A stretch of DNA of 40,760 nt from CAYVUB01 sp964454675 (GCA_964454675.1 CAYVUB010000024.1:1-40760), one strand, 5' to 3'; shown: positions 25,230 through 33,714, counted from the stretch's first letter. Notes: a model not told the origin generated them from the sequence alone. Numbers and translations are program-made.

Positions 25230-26480
25230 ATGGAATTAAAGCGGGTTGTAGTTACAGGATTAGGCGCTTTAACACCAATTGGAAATACCAAAGATCAATA
25301 TTGGGATGCTCTGATTAGTGGTAAAAGCGGTGCTGCGCCTATAACATATTTTGATACAGAAAAGTTCAAAACCAAATTCGCATGTGAAATAAAGAATTTT
25401 GTTGCCACCGATTTTATAGACAGAAAGCTCGCAAGCAGAATGGACAAATTTACGCAGTATGCTATGGTCGCCTCAGATGAAGCCATAGCAGATGCTAAAT
25501 TAGATTTGGATGCTGTTAACAAATTGCGTGTTGGTGTTATTTGGGGAGCAGGAATAGGAGGTTTGGAAACATTTCAGGAAGAAGTGTTAAACTTTGCCGC
25601 AGGCGATGGTTCTCCAAGGTTCAATCCTTTCTTTATACCCAAAATGATTGCCGATATTGCACCGGGTAATATTTCTATCAAAAACGGTTTTATGGGGCCT
25701 AACTACACGACGGTTTCGGCTTGCGCATCTTCTGCAAACGCAATGATTGATGCCCTTAACTACATACGGTTAGGGCATTGTGACGTTGTTGTTACCGGCG
25801 GAAGCGAAGCAGCTGTAACCATAGCAGGTATGGGAGGTTTTAACGCAATGCATGCATTATCTACAAGAAATGAGAGCCCCGAAACAGCTTCTCGCCCTTT
25901 TGACGCTACCAGAGATGGATTTGTGCTGGGTGAAGGCGCAGGAGCCATCATCCTTGAAGAATATGAGCACGCAAAAGCAAGAGGAGCTAAAATTTATGCC
26001 GAAGTTTTAGGCGGCGGTTTATCATCTGACGCTTATCACATGACAGCACCGCATCCCGATGGTGTAGGTGTTATAGCAGTAATGCGCAATTGTCTTGAAA
26101 ATGCAGGGTTACAACCCGAAGAGGTTGATCATATCAACACTCACGGTACATCCACACCATTAGGCGATGTTGCAGAACTAAAAGCTATTACAGAAGTTTT
26201 TGGCAATCATGCAAAAAACATCAATATCAACTCTACAAAATCCATGACAGGCCATTTGTTGGGTGCTGCCGGTGCTATTGAATCTATTGCCGCTATTTTA
26301 GCAATAGAACACGGTATTGTGCCGCCAACCATTAATCATAGTACGGTAGATGAAAATATTGATCCGGAGTTAAATTTGACACTCAATAAGGCACAAAAGC
26401 GCAACATAAAAGTGGCTATGAGCAATACCTTTGGATTTGGTGGTCATAATGCTTGCGTAGTATTCAAAAAATTAGACTAA
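25230..26480 (+). CDS. fabF: 3-oxoacyl-[acyl-carrier-protein] synthase II
   Basis: A 416-residue condensing enzyme that elongates acyl-ACP with malonyl-ACP. The Cys-His-His triad is visible: Cys165 in TVSACASSANAMIDAL, His in DHINTHGTSTPLGD and His in STKSMTGHLLGAAGA. The C-terminal glycine motif is SNTFGFGGHNACVVF. RVVVTGLGALTPIG at the N-terminus is standard for KAS II. It lies 12 nt after acpP and 7 nt before rnc; a terminator-like hairpin inside the start of rnc may reduce read-through. Confidence 0.98.
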   Translation: MELKRVVVTGLGALTPIGNTKDQYWDALISGKSGAAPITYFDTEKFKTKFACEIKNFVATDFIDRKLASRMDKFTQYAMVASDEAIADAKLDLDAVNKLRVGVIWGAGIGGLETFQEEVLNFAAGDGSPRFNPFFIPKMIADIAPGNISIKNGFMGPNYTTVSACASSANAMIDALNYIRLGHCDVVVTGGSEAAVTIAGMGGFNAMHALSTRNESPETASRPFDATRDGFVLGEGAGAIILEEYEHAKARGAKIYAEVLGGGLSSDAYHMTAPHPDGVGVIAVMRNCLENAGLQPEEVDHINTHGTSTPLGDVAELKAITEVFGNHAKNININSTKSMTGHLLGAAGAIESIAAILAIEHGIVPPTINHSTVDENIDPELNLTLNKAQKRNIKVAMSNTFGFGGHNACVVFKKLD

Positions 26481-26487
26481 ATCCCGA

Positions 26488-27225
26488 ATGAACTACATTC
26501 GTAACATATTAAATTCCCGTTCAAAAAGCGACGGGAATTTTTTTTTGCAATTAAAAAATGTTCTCGGGTTTAAACCAAAAAACGTAAATCTTTACAAAAC
26601 TGCGTTCACACACAGGTCAATGAACATCAAAAACAAAGAAGGCGTTGCTATTAATTACGAGCGTCTTGAGTTTGTAGGCGATGCTATGCTGGGCGCGGTA
26701 ATTGCATCCTATTTGTTTAACGAAGTTCCTCATGGCGATGAAGGATACCTCACAAAAATGCGCTCAAAAGTTGTGAGCAGGGAACACCTTAACGAATTGG
26801 GCAAAGAACTTAATCTTATAGACCTGGTTGAAAGTAAAATTCCTAAAAGCAACTTTGGAAACAACATTCACGGTAATCTCTTTGAAGCCTTGGTAGGCGC
26901 TATTTTTTTGGACATGGGTTATGCTTACTGCGAAAAATTCATTTATAAAAAAGTCATAAAAAACCATGTTGACATAGAAACACTCGAAGGCAAGGTTATA
27001 AGCTACAAAAGCCTTTTAATTGAGTGGTGTCAAAAAGAGAAAAAAACCTTTGAATATGAAGTTTATGAAGATACAGGAAATGATAATATGAAGCATTTTT
27101 CTGTTAAACTCTATATTGACAAAAAAGTTATTGCCAAAGCCCGTGAAACTTCCAAGAAAAAAGCCGAAGAAAAAGCTTCCAAACGCGCATTTTTTGCACT
27201 TCAAAATAAAATAGAAAGACCATAA
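26488..27225 (+). CDS. rnc: Ribonuclease III
   Basis: Double-strand-specific RNase for rRNA and mRNA processing. In the 245-residue product the signature NYERLEFVGDAMLG (56-69) holds metal ligands Glu61 and Asp65, and HGNLFEALVGAIFLD holds the second acidic pair. A C-terminal dsRNA-binding domain (about 170-240) ends in AKARETSKKKAEEKASKRAFFAL. The ATG at 26488 is kept because the N-terminal NSRSKSDGNFF segment is conserved in flavobacterial RNase III. That same segment is encoded by a terminator-like hairpin (26511-26544). Confidence 0.96.
   Translation: MNYIRNILNSRSKSDGNFFLQLKNVLGFKPKNVNLYKTAFTHRSMNIKNKEGVAINYERLEFVGDAMLGAVIASYLFNEVPHGDEGYLTKMRSKVVSREHLNELGKELNLIDLVESKIPKSNFGNNIHGNLFEALVGAIFLDMGYAYCEKFIYKKVIKNHVDIETLEGKVISYKSLLIEWCQKEKKTFEYEVYEDTGNDNMKHFSVKLYIDKKVIAKARETSKKKAEEKASKRAFFALQNKIERP
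26511..26544 (+). terminator. Terminator-like hairpin inside the 5' end of rnc
   Basis: AAATTCCCGT (26511-26520), a 10-nt loop, then ACGGGAATTT running into nine T in total: a textbook intrinsic terminator by shape. It lies 24-57 nt into the rnc frame, encoding roughly codons 9-19. It could attenuate fabF-to-rnc read-through, or serve as a structure for RNase III autoregulation. Confidence 0.55.
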
Positions 27226-27312
27226 TTCAAAAACATGCAAAACTATAACGTTTTCGTATCAATCCTCTGTTAAGATTAATAAAAACAAGGCTTTTTAATC
27301 CATACAATGTAC

Positions 27313-27320
27313 TATATTTA
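27313..27320 (+). promoter_or_regulatory. -7-like box upstream of the IPExxxVDY gene
   Basis: TATATTTA, one base from TAnnTTTG, 20 nt before the ATG at 27341. The same TATATTTAC sequence recurs before cvpA (33994) and the retropepsin-like gene (36794). Confidence 0.35.
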
Positions 27321-27340
27321 CAACTCAAAGTTCATGAATT

Positions 27341-27817
27341 ATGGCTTTACACAAACTGCTTGTAGATGATTTTTACGATGCTTCTTTTGCGCTTTTAGCA
27401 ATACACAGCCGGTTGGAAGATTACAGGCTGGCATATTTTCTTAACAAGCATTTAAATTTAAATTTAAAACGCAAAGCTCAGGATTTAGATTACAGTAATG
27501 ATGCTGCTTTTGCCATATATGAATGGGAAGATGCCGCAAATATGACCACATGGAATATGGTATCAAACATTTGCAAAAAAGAAGACAACACATCCCAGTC
27601 TTCCGGATTGCTGTTTGCAGACAATGAAAGCGTACAAAAAGCCTATTATTTATTGCCCGAACTTAAAAAGGTTGATTATTTTATAAAAATAAGTAATGAT
27701 GATGACGTTTTTGAAGAAGATGCAGTAATTCAAAAAATAAAAACAATCCCGCAAATTATAACAACATACATTGTTGATGTTGACAACATAAAATCAAAAG
27801 ACAATTTAATTTTTTAA
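27341..27817 (+). CDS. IPExxxVDY family protein
   Basis: A 158-residue protein of the Bacteroidetes-specific IPExxxVDY family, named for a C-terminal motif that appears here as LLPELKKVDYFIKI. The N-terminal half (LVDDFYDASFALLAIHSRLEDYRLAYFLN, read in parts) is helical, with the family's LAIHS element. There is no signal peptide or membrane segment, so it is cytosolic. The function is unknown. It is located 3 nt before pyk and almost certainly co-transcribed with it, an arrangement I believe common in flavobacteria. Confidence 0.88.
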   Translation: MALHKLLVDDFYDASFALLAIHSRLEDYRLAYFLNKHLNLNLKRKAQDLDYSNDAAFAIYEWEDAANMTTWNMVSNICKKEDNTSQSSGLLFADNESVQKAYYLLPELKKVDYFIKISNDDDVFEEDAVIQKIKTIPQIITTYIVDVDNIKSKDNLIF

Positions 27818-27820
27818 TTG

Positions 27821-29263
27821 ATGTTAAAAAGAAAAAAAACCAAGATAGTTGCCACTTTAGGCCCTGCAACAAGCACAAAGAAAATACTAAAAGCAATGCT
27901 TGATGAAGGTGTTGATATGTTTAGAGTCAACTTTTCGCATGCAGATTATACCGATGTTGCAGAACGCATACAGATGATTCGCGAGCTCAATGACGAGTTT
28001 GGGTATAATGTTGCAATCCTTGCAGATTTGCAAGGCCCGAAACTGCGTGTGGGCGTTATGAAAGAAGAAGTTGTTGTGCATGAAGGCGACGAAATCACGT
28101 TTGTTACCGGAAAGAAATTTGAAGGCACAAAAGAGCGTGTTTACATGACTTATGACAATTTTCCTCAGGACGCAAAACCCGGCGAGCGCATATTACTTGA
28201 TGACGGTAAATTGATTTTTGAAGTGGTTTCTACCGATAAGAAAACCGAAGTAAAAGCACGGGTTATTCAAGGCGGACCATTAAAATCCAAAAAAGGGGTG
28301 AACCTTCCCAATACCAATATTTCACAACCCGCACTTACCGAAAAGGACATTGAAGACGCGCTTTTTGCCATAGAACAAAAAGTAGATTGGATAGCATTGT
28401 CTTTTGTGCGTCATGCCGAAGATTTAATCCAGCTGGAAGAATTAATTAAGAAACACAGTGACCATAAAATCCCGATAATAGCCAAGATTGAAAAACCCGA
28501 AGCAGTCGAAAACATCGATAAAATTACAGCACATTGCGACGGATTAATGGTAGCCCGAGGCGATTTGGGTGTTGAGGTTCCGGCAGAACAAGTGCCGTTA
28601 ATCCAGAAACAATTAGTATTAAGAGCCAAACGTGCCCGTATTCCGGTAATCATTGCCACACAAATGATGGAAACCATGATTTCCAGTTTAACGCCTACAA
28701 GAGCCGAGGTAAATGATGTTGCCAACTCTGTAATGGATGGTGCCGATGCCGTGATGCTTTCCGGGGAAACGTCTGTAGGCAATTATCCTGTGGAGGTTAT
28801 AAGACAAATGGCAAATATTGTAAAAAGCGTTGAAGATTCGCCGTTAATACAAGTGCCGCAATCGCCGCCGCATATCCGCACGAAGCGTTATATTACAAAA
28901 TCGATATGTTATCACGCTGCTCACATGGCAAACGAGATTAACGCCAAAGCAATTTCAACATTAACCAATAGCGGTTATACGGCATTTCAAATTTCTGCAT
29001 GGCGACCAAGCGCACATATATTGGTGTTTACATCCAACAAGCGTATTTTGACACAGCTCAACCTGCTTTGGGGAGTTAAAGCGTTTTATTACGACAAGTT
29101 TGTAAGTACCGATGAAACTATTGAAGATGTGAATGCCATTGCCTGTCAAAAAGGCTATCTCGAACCCGGCGACATGCTTATAAGTCTTGCCGCAATGCCT
29201 ATACAGGACAAAGGTATGGTCAATACCTTAAGAGTTACAGAAATTACAAGCTGTAGTTTTTAA
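27821..29263 (+). CDS. pyk: Pyruvate kinase
   Basis: Last step of glycolysis, transferring phosphate from PEP to ADP. The 480-residue product shows TKIVATLGPAT, MFRVNFSHADY, ADLQGPKLRVG, the active-site signature IPIIAKIEKPEAVENID with the catalytic Lys, and GLMVARGDLGVEVP. ATQMMETMI and DGADAVMLSGETS complete the barrel, followed by the C-terminal domain. The frame also opens with TTG at 27818, directly behind the preceding stop, but the ATG at 27821 is preferred. A strong terminator follows. Confidence 0.97.
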   Translation: MLKRKKTKIVATLGPATSTKKILKAMLDEGVDMFRVNFSHADYTDVAERIQMIRELNDEFGYNVAILADLQGPKLRVGVMKEEVVVHEGDEITFVTGKKFEGTKERVYMTYDNFPQDAKPGERILLDDGKLIFEVVSTDKKTEVKARVIQGGPLKSKKGVNLPNTNISQPALTEKDIEDALFAIEQKVDWIALSFVRHAEDLIQLEELIKKHSDHKIPIIAKIEKPEAVENIDKITAHCDGLMVARGDLGVEVPAEQVPLIQKQLVLRAKRARIPVIIATQMMETMISSLTPTRAEVNDVANSVMDGADAVMLSGETSVGNYPVEVIRQMANIVKSVEDSPLIQVPQSPPHIRTKRYITKSICYHAAHMANEINAKAISTLTNSGYTAFQISAWRPSAHILVFTSNKRILTQLNLLWGVKAFYYDKFVSTDETIEDVNAIACQKGYLEPGDMLISLAAMPIQDKGMVNTLRVTEITSCSF

Positions 29264-29282
29264 TAACCAATATCATTTTAAA

Positions 29283-29318
29283 AAAAACGCCGGTCAAAAT
29301 ACATTGACCGGACGTTTT
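29283..29318. terminator. Bidirectional intrinsic terminator after pyk
   Basis: AAAAACG, CCGGTCAA, a short loop, TTGACCGG, ACGTTTTT: a stem of about 15 bp with one bulged base. It lies between pyk and the convergent lipoprotein gene, and A/T runs on both sides suit both directions. Confidence 0.85.
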
Positions 29319-29342
29319 TAAAAGCTAAATAACCAACCAAAT

Positions 29343-30290
29343 TCAGCTTCTGTTATTTTCTCTCGGGTTATCTTTTTTCTCGGTTTTTTGAGTACGCTTT
29401 TTTTGATCTTCAGATTTTGAAAGCGCATTTCTCTCAACAGTTTTGCCTTGGGCATTTCTCATAAATTGGATGTATCCTATCCCTGTAAATTCATACAAGG
29501 TTCCTGACGACGGATGATACAATTCTATCTTCTGGTCATTTATAACGCTCAGTTCAAAAAATTCATTGTCAAAGAAATCATAATCTAATGTTAATGTTTT
29601 TAAGTACATATTTCCCGATACGTTCCCAACACCATAAATACCTGTGTAATCCCAGTAAATATTGTTGACGTTGCCTATACCGGTATCCTGTGAACTTCTA
29701 AAGGTCGAATCGTTGCCGCCTGCCAAAAATTGCAGATAATTTTCGTAGTCAAATTCATTTAAAGACCCAAAATTGCTTGTATAGGTTTTTTCCCATGCTT
29801 GATATTCTTGCAGGAAATAATGAATGTTGTCATAAAATACATAATCGTAATCAAAATTACTGCGTTGATAGCCATGTAAAAAATAGGACGTATCATTAAA
29901 CGGATTGTATAATTCTATGGTATTATTATCAATTTGGTACACATCAAAAGTTTCATAACCGTCAATGGTGTGATATATATCTAAAATGTTTCCGTAAGCA
30001 TCATAATTTCCTACAGCAATCCCGAAACCATTGCCCTGGTTTCCAAAACCTACCAGATTGTTATTGGCATAAAAGGTTCCGTTTCTGAACGATACGGTAA
30101 ACGCTATTTGTAAAAATGGTGTTTCGCCATAACCTATGGTTTGGTTGACATCTACATACCACAATTCATAAGAGTTCAATAACTGGTTTAAAGAAATTGT
30201 TGGTTGGTAATCATCCATAAGGTCTCTTGAACAAGAGGTAATCAAAGTTGCCATAAGGGCAAATCCGGAAAGTAATTTTATAGTCTTCAT
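29343..30290 (-). CDS. Flavobacterial lipoprotein of unknown function
   Basis: The 315-residue product has a lipoprotein signal with lipobox LITSC (Cys20). The mature part is rich in Tyr, Asn and Asp (YELWYVDVNQTIGYG, NNNLVGFGNQGNG, NNIYWDYTGIYGVGN) and looks like a beta-rich secreted domain. The last 30 residues are a charged tail (SEDQKKRTQKTEKKDNPRE). Homologues in flavobacteria often carry the name nicotinic acid mononucleotide adenylyltransferase, but no nucleotidyltransferase motif (such as HxGH) is present here, so I do not accept that label. It is convergent with pyk. Confidence 0.8.
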   Translation of the reverse strand: MKTIKLLSGFALMATLITSCSRDLMDDYQPTISLNQLLNSYELWYVDVNQTIGYGETPFLQIAFTVSFRNGTFYANNNLVGFGNQGNGFGIAVGNYDAYGNILDIYHTIDGYETFDVYQIDNNTIELYNPFNDTSYFLHGYQRSNFDYDYVFYDNIHYFLQEYQAWEKTYTSNFGSLNEFDYENYLQFLAGGNDSTFRSSQDTGIGNVNNIYWDYTGIYGVGNVSGNMYLKTLTLDYDFFDNEFFELSVINDQKIELYHPSSGTLYEFTGIGYIQFMRNAQGKTVERNALSKSEDQKKRTQKTEKKDNPRENNRS

Positions 30291-30388
30291 AATCCAACAA
30301 TTTTAGGGTTAATATACGTAAAGTTTCAAAACATGTGCCAAAATTTAAAATGCCTCTTATTGTGGCGGCAAACAAGTTTTATTTTGTG

Positions 30389-30396
30389 TATTTTTG
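30389..30396 (+). promoter_or_regulatory. -7 promoter box for gpsA
   Basis: TATTTTTG, exact TAnnTTTG, 28 nt before the ATG at 30424. It overlaps the alternative TTG codon at 30394 and so argues against that start. A TTG at 30360-30362 is 26 nt upstream, slightly far. Confidence 0.45.
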
Positions 30397-30423
30397 AAAC
30401 ATATAGAATTAGCAGGAATAAGT

Positions 30424-31425
30424 ATGAGTACACCACTTAAATATGCCGTTTTTGGTGCAGGAAGCTGGGCAACGGCCATTGTGAAAATGTTGTGTGAAAA
30501 CCTTGATGAAGTAGGCTGGTACATGCGCAGCGTTTATACTAAAGAACATTTGCAAAAAGCGCAACACAACCCTAATTATTTGAGTTCAGTAGAATTTAAG
30601 ATAGAACAACTAAAGCTCAGCAACGATATCAATGAAATGGCAAATTATGCCGATGTGTTGATTTTTGTCATTCCGTCGGCATTTATTCATGATGAATTGG
30701 AAAAATTGACGGTTGATGTTTCTAAAAAAACAATAGTTTCGGCTGTGAAAGGGATTTTACCTGAAACCGGGAAATTATTGGGCGAGCATTTTCATGATAT
30801 TTATAACATTCCGTTGGAAAACATTGCCGTGATTGCGGGTCCGTGCCATGCTGAAGAAGTGGCTTTGGAGCGTTTGTCGTATTTGACAATTTCATGTGCC
30901 GATCCTGAAAAAGCACAAGCCATTGCCGATAATTTATCAAGTGATTACATCAAGACGAAAATCAGTGATGATATCATAGGTACAGAATATGCCGTGATGC
31001 TCAAAAATATTTATGCTATTGCGGCTGGAATAGCACACGGTTTGGGTTATGGCGATAATTTTCAAAGTGTGTTGATGAGCAACGCTATTCGTGAAATGAA
31101 ACGTTTTATCAAGAAAATGCACAAGATGAAGCGCAATATCAACAACTCTGCGTATTTGGGGGATTTGCTGGTAACGGGTTATTCGACATTTTCACGCAAC
31201 CGGATGTTTGGGAATATGATAGGCAAAGGTTACACGGTAAAATCGGCTCAAATGGAAATGAGCATGGTTGCCGAAGGTTATTATGCAACCAAAAGTGCAC
31301 ATCAGCTCAATGCCAATAATAAAAAGAAAACACGTTTACCCATTATAAATGCCGTTTACGATATTTTATACGAAGGCAAAGACCCTAAAGCTACTTTTAA
31401 GAAATTGACGGAGAAGTTGGATTGA
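30424..31425 (+). CDS. gpsA: Glycerol-3-phosphate dehydrogenase [NAD(P)+]
   Basis: Makes sn-glycerol 3-phosphate for phospholipids from dihydroxyacetone phosphate. The 333-residue product has the Rossmann motif AVFGAGSWATAI (about 8-19), VIAGPCHAEEVALERLSYLT, and the active-site region GTEYAVMLKNIYAIAAGIAHGLGYGDN with the catalytic lysine. The C-terminal domain shows YLGDLLVTGYSTFSRNRMFG. The frame is open to a TTG at 30394, but that codon is inside the -7 box, so the ATG at 30424 (MSTPLKYAVFG) is used. A tandem repeat region begins 5 nt after the stop. Confidence 0.95.
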   Translation: MSTPLKYAVFGAGSWATAIVKMLCENLDEVGWYMRSVYTKEHLQKAQHNPNYLSSVEFKIEQLKLSNDINEMANYADVLIFVIPSAFIHDELEKLTVDVSKKTIVSAVKGILPETGKLLGEHFHDIYNIPLENIAVIAGPCHAEEVALERLSYLTISCADPEKAQAIADNLSSDYIKTKISDDIIGTEYAVMLKNIYAIAAGIAHGLGYGDNFQSVLMSNAIREMKRFIKKMHKMKRNINNSAYLGDLLVTGYSTFSRNRMFGNMIGKGYTVKSAQMEMSMVAEGYYATKSAHQLNANNKKKTRLPIINAVYDILYEGKDPKATFKKLTEKLD

Positions 31426-31429
31426 CAAA

Positions 31430-31810
31430 ATTCCTGCAAAGGCAGGAATCTTATATGAAAATTTCGTCACTTAAAAACCAATTCCCGAGGTCGTTTTAAA
31501 ATAATTGAAAATGTGAGAGAGAATTACTGAATGGTTACTATTAATTCATTGTACCAATTTTACTTTTTATTAGGACGAGATTCCTGCGAAGGCAGGAATC
31601 TTATATGAAAATTTCGTCACTTAAAAACCAATTCCCGAGGTCGNNNNNNNNNNNNNNNNNNNNNNNNNNNNNNNNNNNNNNNNNNNNNNNNNNNNNNNNN
31701 NNNNNNNNNNNNNNNNNNNNNNNNNNNNNNNNNNNNNNNNNNNGGTTACTATTAATTCATTGTACCAATTTTACTTTTTATTAGGACGAGATTCCTGCCT
31801 TCGCAGGAAT
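31430..31810. repeat. Tandem repeat with 150-bp unit, interrupted by an assembly gap
   Basis: The unit starts with the palindrome ATTCCTGC(A/G)AAGGCAGGAAT (31430-31449; second copy 31580-31599) followed by 130 bp identical between copies as far as can be read. Copy 1 spans 31430-31579. Copy 2 runs into the N gap after 64 bp, and the sequence after the gap (31744-31790) is again the end of the unit. The array closes with ATTCCTGCCTTCGCAGGAAT (31791-31810), whose centre is inverted relative to the others. At least two copies exist; the true number is hidden by the gap. No convincing ORF crosses the unit. Confidence 0.85.
31644..31743. other. Assembly gap (100 N)
   Basis: Exactly 100 N, the usual placeholder for a gap of unknown length. 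By alignment of flanking repeat units, the missing sequence is 39 nt if there are two copies, plus 150 nt for each further copy. Confidence 0.95.
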
Positions 31811-31816
31811 TGTGTG

Positions 31817-32212
31817 TTACCTCACCAAAACCCCTTTATTTTTCATCAAAGGAATTGGTTGCAAAGCTTTGGGATTAATCGTATTTTTTCTAAACAAATA
31901 CGTTTTGTCATACATCACATTGCCTTCAAAAAAACTCACTTTAAACTCATTGTTTAAAGCAAATAATTCCTCTTGCATCAATTCTATTTTAGCATAACTT
32001 TTTGCAGGAAGTTTGTCTAATTTTTTTCTGAAGACGGAGGTCATCTTTTTTTCAGAATAACCACTGGTTACGATAAGCACAACATCTATATCAACCGTTT
32101 TATCGTTGATAATGTAGGCATTCCAATCATCAGTTTTGTAAATATCATTGTACTCAAAAACGATGGCAATGTAAACACCTTCAACTTTTGGGATATGGAT
32201 GTCTTTTTTCAT
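31817..32212 (-). CDS. Conserved hypothetical protein (131 aa)
   Basis: I do not recognise a family. The 131-residue protein is soluble, with alternating strands and helices: KVEGVYIAIVFEYND, WNAYIINDKTVDIDVVLIV and a basic helix KKMTSVFRKKLDKLPAKSYAKI. It lacks a signal peptide, membrane helix or cysteine. The ATG (MKKDIHIPKVEG) is preceded by an AT-rich stretch. It lies downstream of pheS on the same strand, 91 nt away, with an inverted repeat between them. It looks like a genuine gene in codon use and composition; the function cannot be inferred. Confidence 0.7.
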   Translation of the reverse strand: MKKDIHIPKVEGVYIAIVFEYNDIYKTDDWNAYIINDKTVDIDVVLIVTSGYSEKKMTSVFRKKLDKLPAKSYAKIELMQEELFALNNEFKVSFFEGNVMYDKTYLFRKNTINPKALQPIPLMKNKGVLVR

Positions 32213-32248
32213 CTGACTTTAATATTTGTTTTTTTAGCGAAACGATGT

Positions 32249-32297
32249 AATGCCCAGAATATAATTTCGGAAACTTTAAAAATCGTTAATGGGCATT
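32249..32297. repeat. Inverted repeat AATGCCCA/TGGGCATT behind pheS
   Basis: Perfect 8-bp arms (32249-32256 and 32290-32297) separated by 33 nt, in the 91-bp gap between pheS and the next minus-strand gene. There is no T run close to the stem on the minus strand, so it is not a standard terminator. Its role is unclear. Confidence 0.35.
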
Positions 32298-32303
32298 TCA
32301 AAA

Positions 32304-33323
32304 TTAAATAGACGATTTAAACTGCTCTAAAAAGCGCACATCATTTTCACTTAACAAACGAATATCACTTATTTGGTGCAAAAGCATCGCAATACGGTCA
32401 ATACCAACACCAAATGCAAATCCGGAATAGACTTTTGAATCAATCTTGCAGTTTTCCAAAACATTTGGGTCAACCATACCGCAACCGCCTATTTCCAACC
32501 AACCTGTGCCTTTGGTAATTCGGTAATCAGATTCGGTTTCCAATCCCCAGTACACATCAATCTCGGCACTTGGCTCGGTAAACGGAAAATACGACGGACG
32601 CAAACGGATTTTTGATTTTCCGAATAATTCCGTAGTAAAATATTGTAAAGTTTGTTTTAAATCGGCAAAACTCACATCTTTATCAATGTACAAACCTTCA
32701 ACCTGATGAAAAAAGCAGTGGGAACGTGACGAAATAGCTTCGTTACGATACACTCTTCCCGGCGAAATAGTTCTGATAGGTGGCTGATGACTTTCCATAT
32801 AGCGTACTTGTACAGAACTTGTGTGTGTACGCAACAAAATATCGGGATTGGTCTGGATAAAAAACGTATCCTGCATATCACGCGCCGGATGATATTCCGG
32901 TAAGTTCAACGCGGTAAAATTATGCCAGTCGTCTTCAATTTCCGGACCTTCACTTACATTGAACCCGATGTTCGAGAAAATTTCCGTGATTTGATTTTTT
33001 ACGATAGAAACAGGATGACGAGAGCCAATTTGTACAGGTTCACCGGGACGTGACAGATCACCATAAATTCCTTTGGCAACTTCTTTGCTTTCCAGTTCTT
33101 CTTTTAAGGCATTTACTTTGGCTTCGGCAGTTTGTTTTAGTTTGTTAATGACTTGTCCAAACTCTTTTTTTTGGTCGTTGGCCACATTTTTAAACGCTGC
33201 AAAATAATCGTTAAGCAATCCTTTTTTACCAAGGTATTTGATACGGAATGCCTCAATATCTTCACTTGATTGAGCTTTAAAAGCTTCGGCTTCAGCAATG
33301 AGTTCTTTTATCTTATCTATCAT
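32304..33323 (-). CDS. pheS: Phenylalanine--tRNA ligase alpha subunit
   Basis: Catalytic subunit of the alpha2-beta2 class II synthetase that charges tRNA-Phe. The 339-residue product has an N-terminal coiled-coil (about 1-90), then motif 1 sequence HPVSIVKNQITEIF. HPARDMQDTFF and RTHTSSVQVRYM precede motif 2, GRVYRNEAISSRSHCFFHQVEGLYID, and motif 3 is GFAFGVGIDRIAMLLHQI. Its length is normal (327-350). pheT is not adjacent, which is common in this phylum. Confidence 0.97.
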   Translation of the reverse strand: MIDKIKELIAEAEAFKAQSSEDIEAFRIKYLGKKGLLNDYFAAFKNVANDQKKEFGQVINKLKQTAEAKVNALKEELESKEVAKGIYGDLSRPGEPVQIGSRHPVSIVKNQITEIFSNIGFNVSEGPEIEDDWHNFTALNLPEYHPARDMQDTFFIQTNPDILLRTHTSSVQVRYMESHQPPIRTISPGRVYRNEAISSRSHCFFHQVEGLYIDKDVSFADLKQTLQYFTTELFGKSKIRLRPSYFPFTEPSAEIDVYWGLETESDYRITKGTGWLEIGGCGMVDPNVLENCKIDSKVYSGFAFGVGIDRIAMLLHQISDIRLLSENDVRFLEQFKSSI

Positions 33324-33357
33324 AATTCAAAAAAATGAATGGCAAATTTAGTAAATC

Positions 33358-33714
33358 TTATTCGATGTATTCCGCTTCCAAAAAATAATTCACAATCGCT
33401 TCTTTCATCAGTACGCTTTGTTCGCCGGCTTTTAAATGCGGCAAGGTTTCTTTTATTTTATAATGTGGCCATTTGTCATCATCAAAATAATCAAACTCAT
33501 AATAGCCGTAAGGTTCCAAAAGCCGGCAAATGGCAATGTGCATCAAATCGAGCTTGTGGTCTTTTTTGAATTTCCGGTGTGGTTGACCCAGTTCTTGCAC
33601 ACCAATAAGATAGATGATGGCATCCAAATCGAGCGTGTCGCCATCAGCAAATTGCTTGGATAGCTTTGTTACCAATACATTCCAGCGTTGTTTTAATTGT
33701 TCGTCTCTTGACAT
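33358..33714 (-). CDS. Conserved hypothetical protein (118 aa)
   Basis: I do not recognise a named domain. The start is set at the ATG at 33714 (MSRDEQLKQRWNVLVTKLS); the frame stays open 25 codons further, but that part crosses a palindromic repeat. The product is acidic and probably helical: DTLDLDAIIYLIGVQELGQ, KLDLMHIAICRLLEPYGYYEF, then DYFDDDKWPHYK. No membrane segment or signal peptide is present. It lies 34 nt upstream of pheS on the same strand and may be co-transcribed with it. Confidence 0.75.
   Translation of the reverse strand: MSRDEQLKQRWNVLVTKLSKQFADGDTLDLDAIIYLIGVQELGQPHRKFKKDHKLDLMHIAICRLLEPYGYYEFDYFDDDKWPHYKIKETLPHLKAGEQSVLMKEAIVNYFLEAEYIE

Noticed and set aside
28411..28782. 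Open frame of 123 codons antisense to pyk
   Set aside because: It overlaps the strongly conserved pyruvate kinase core entirely and has no start context or family resemblance.
30313..30328. TACGTAAAGTTTCAAA as a further target site of the NarL-type regulator
   Set aside because: Only the left heptamer fits; the right half has no GTA end, so the 7-2-7 dyad is absent.
31430..31810. CRISPR array
   Set aside because: Units are 150 bp and identical along their whole length, with no variable spacers and no cas genes nearby.
31760..31957. Two overlapping short plus-strand frames after the N gap
   Set aside because: They begin inside the tandem repeat and are antisense to the 131-aa hypothetical gene, with no start or composition support.
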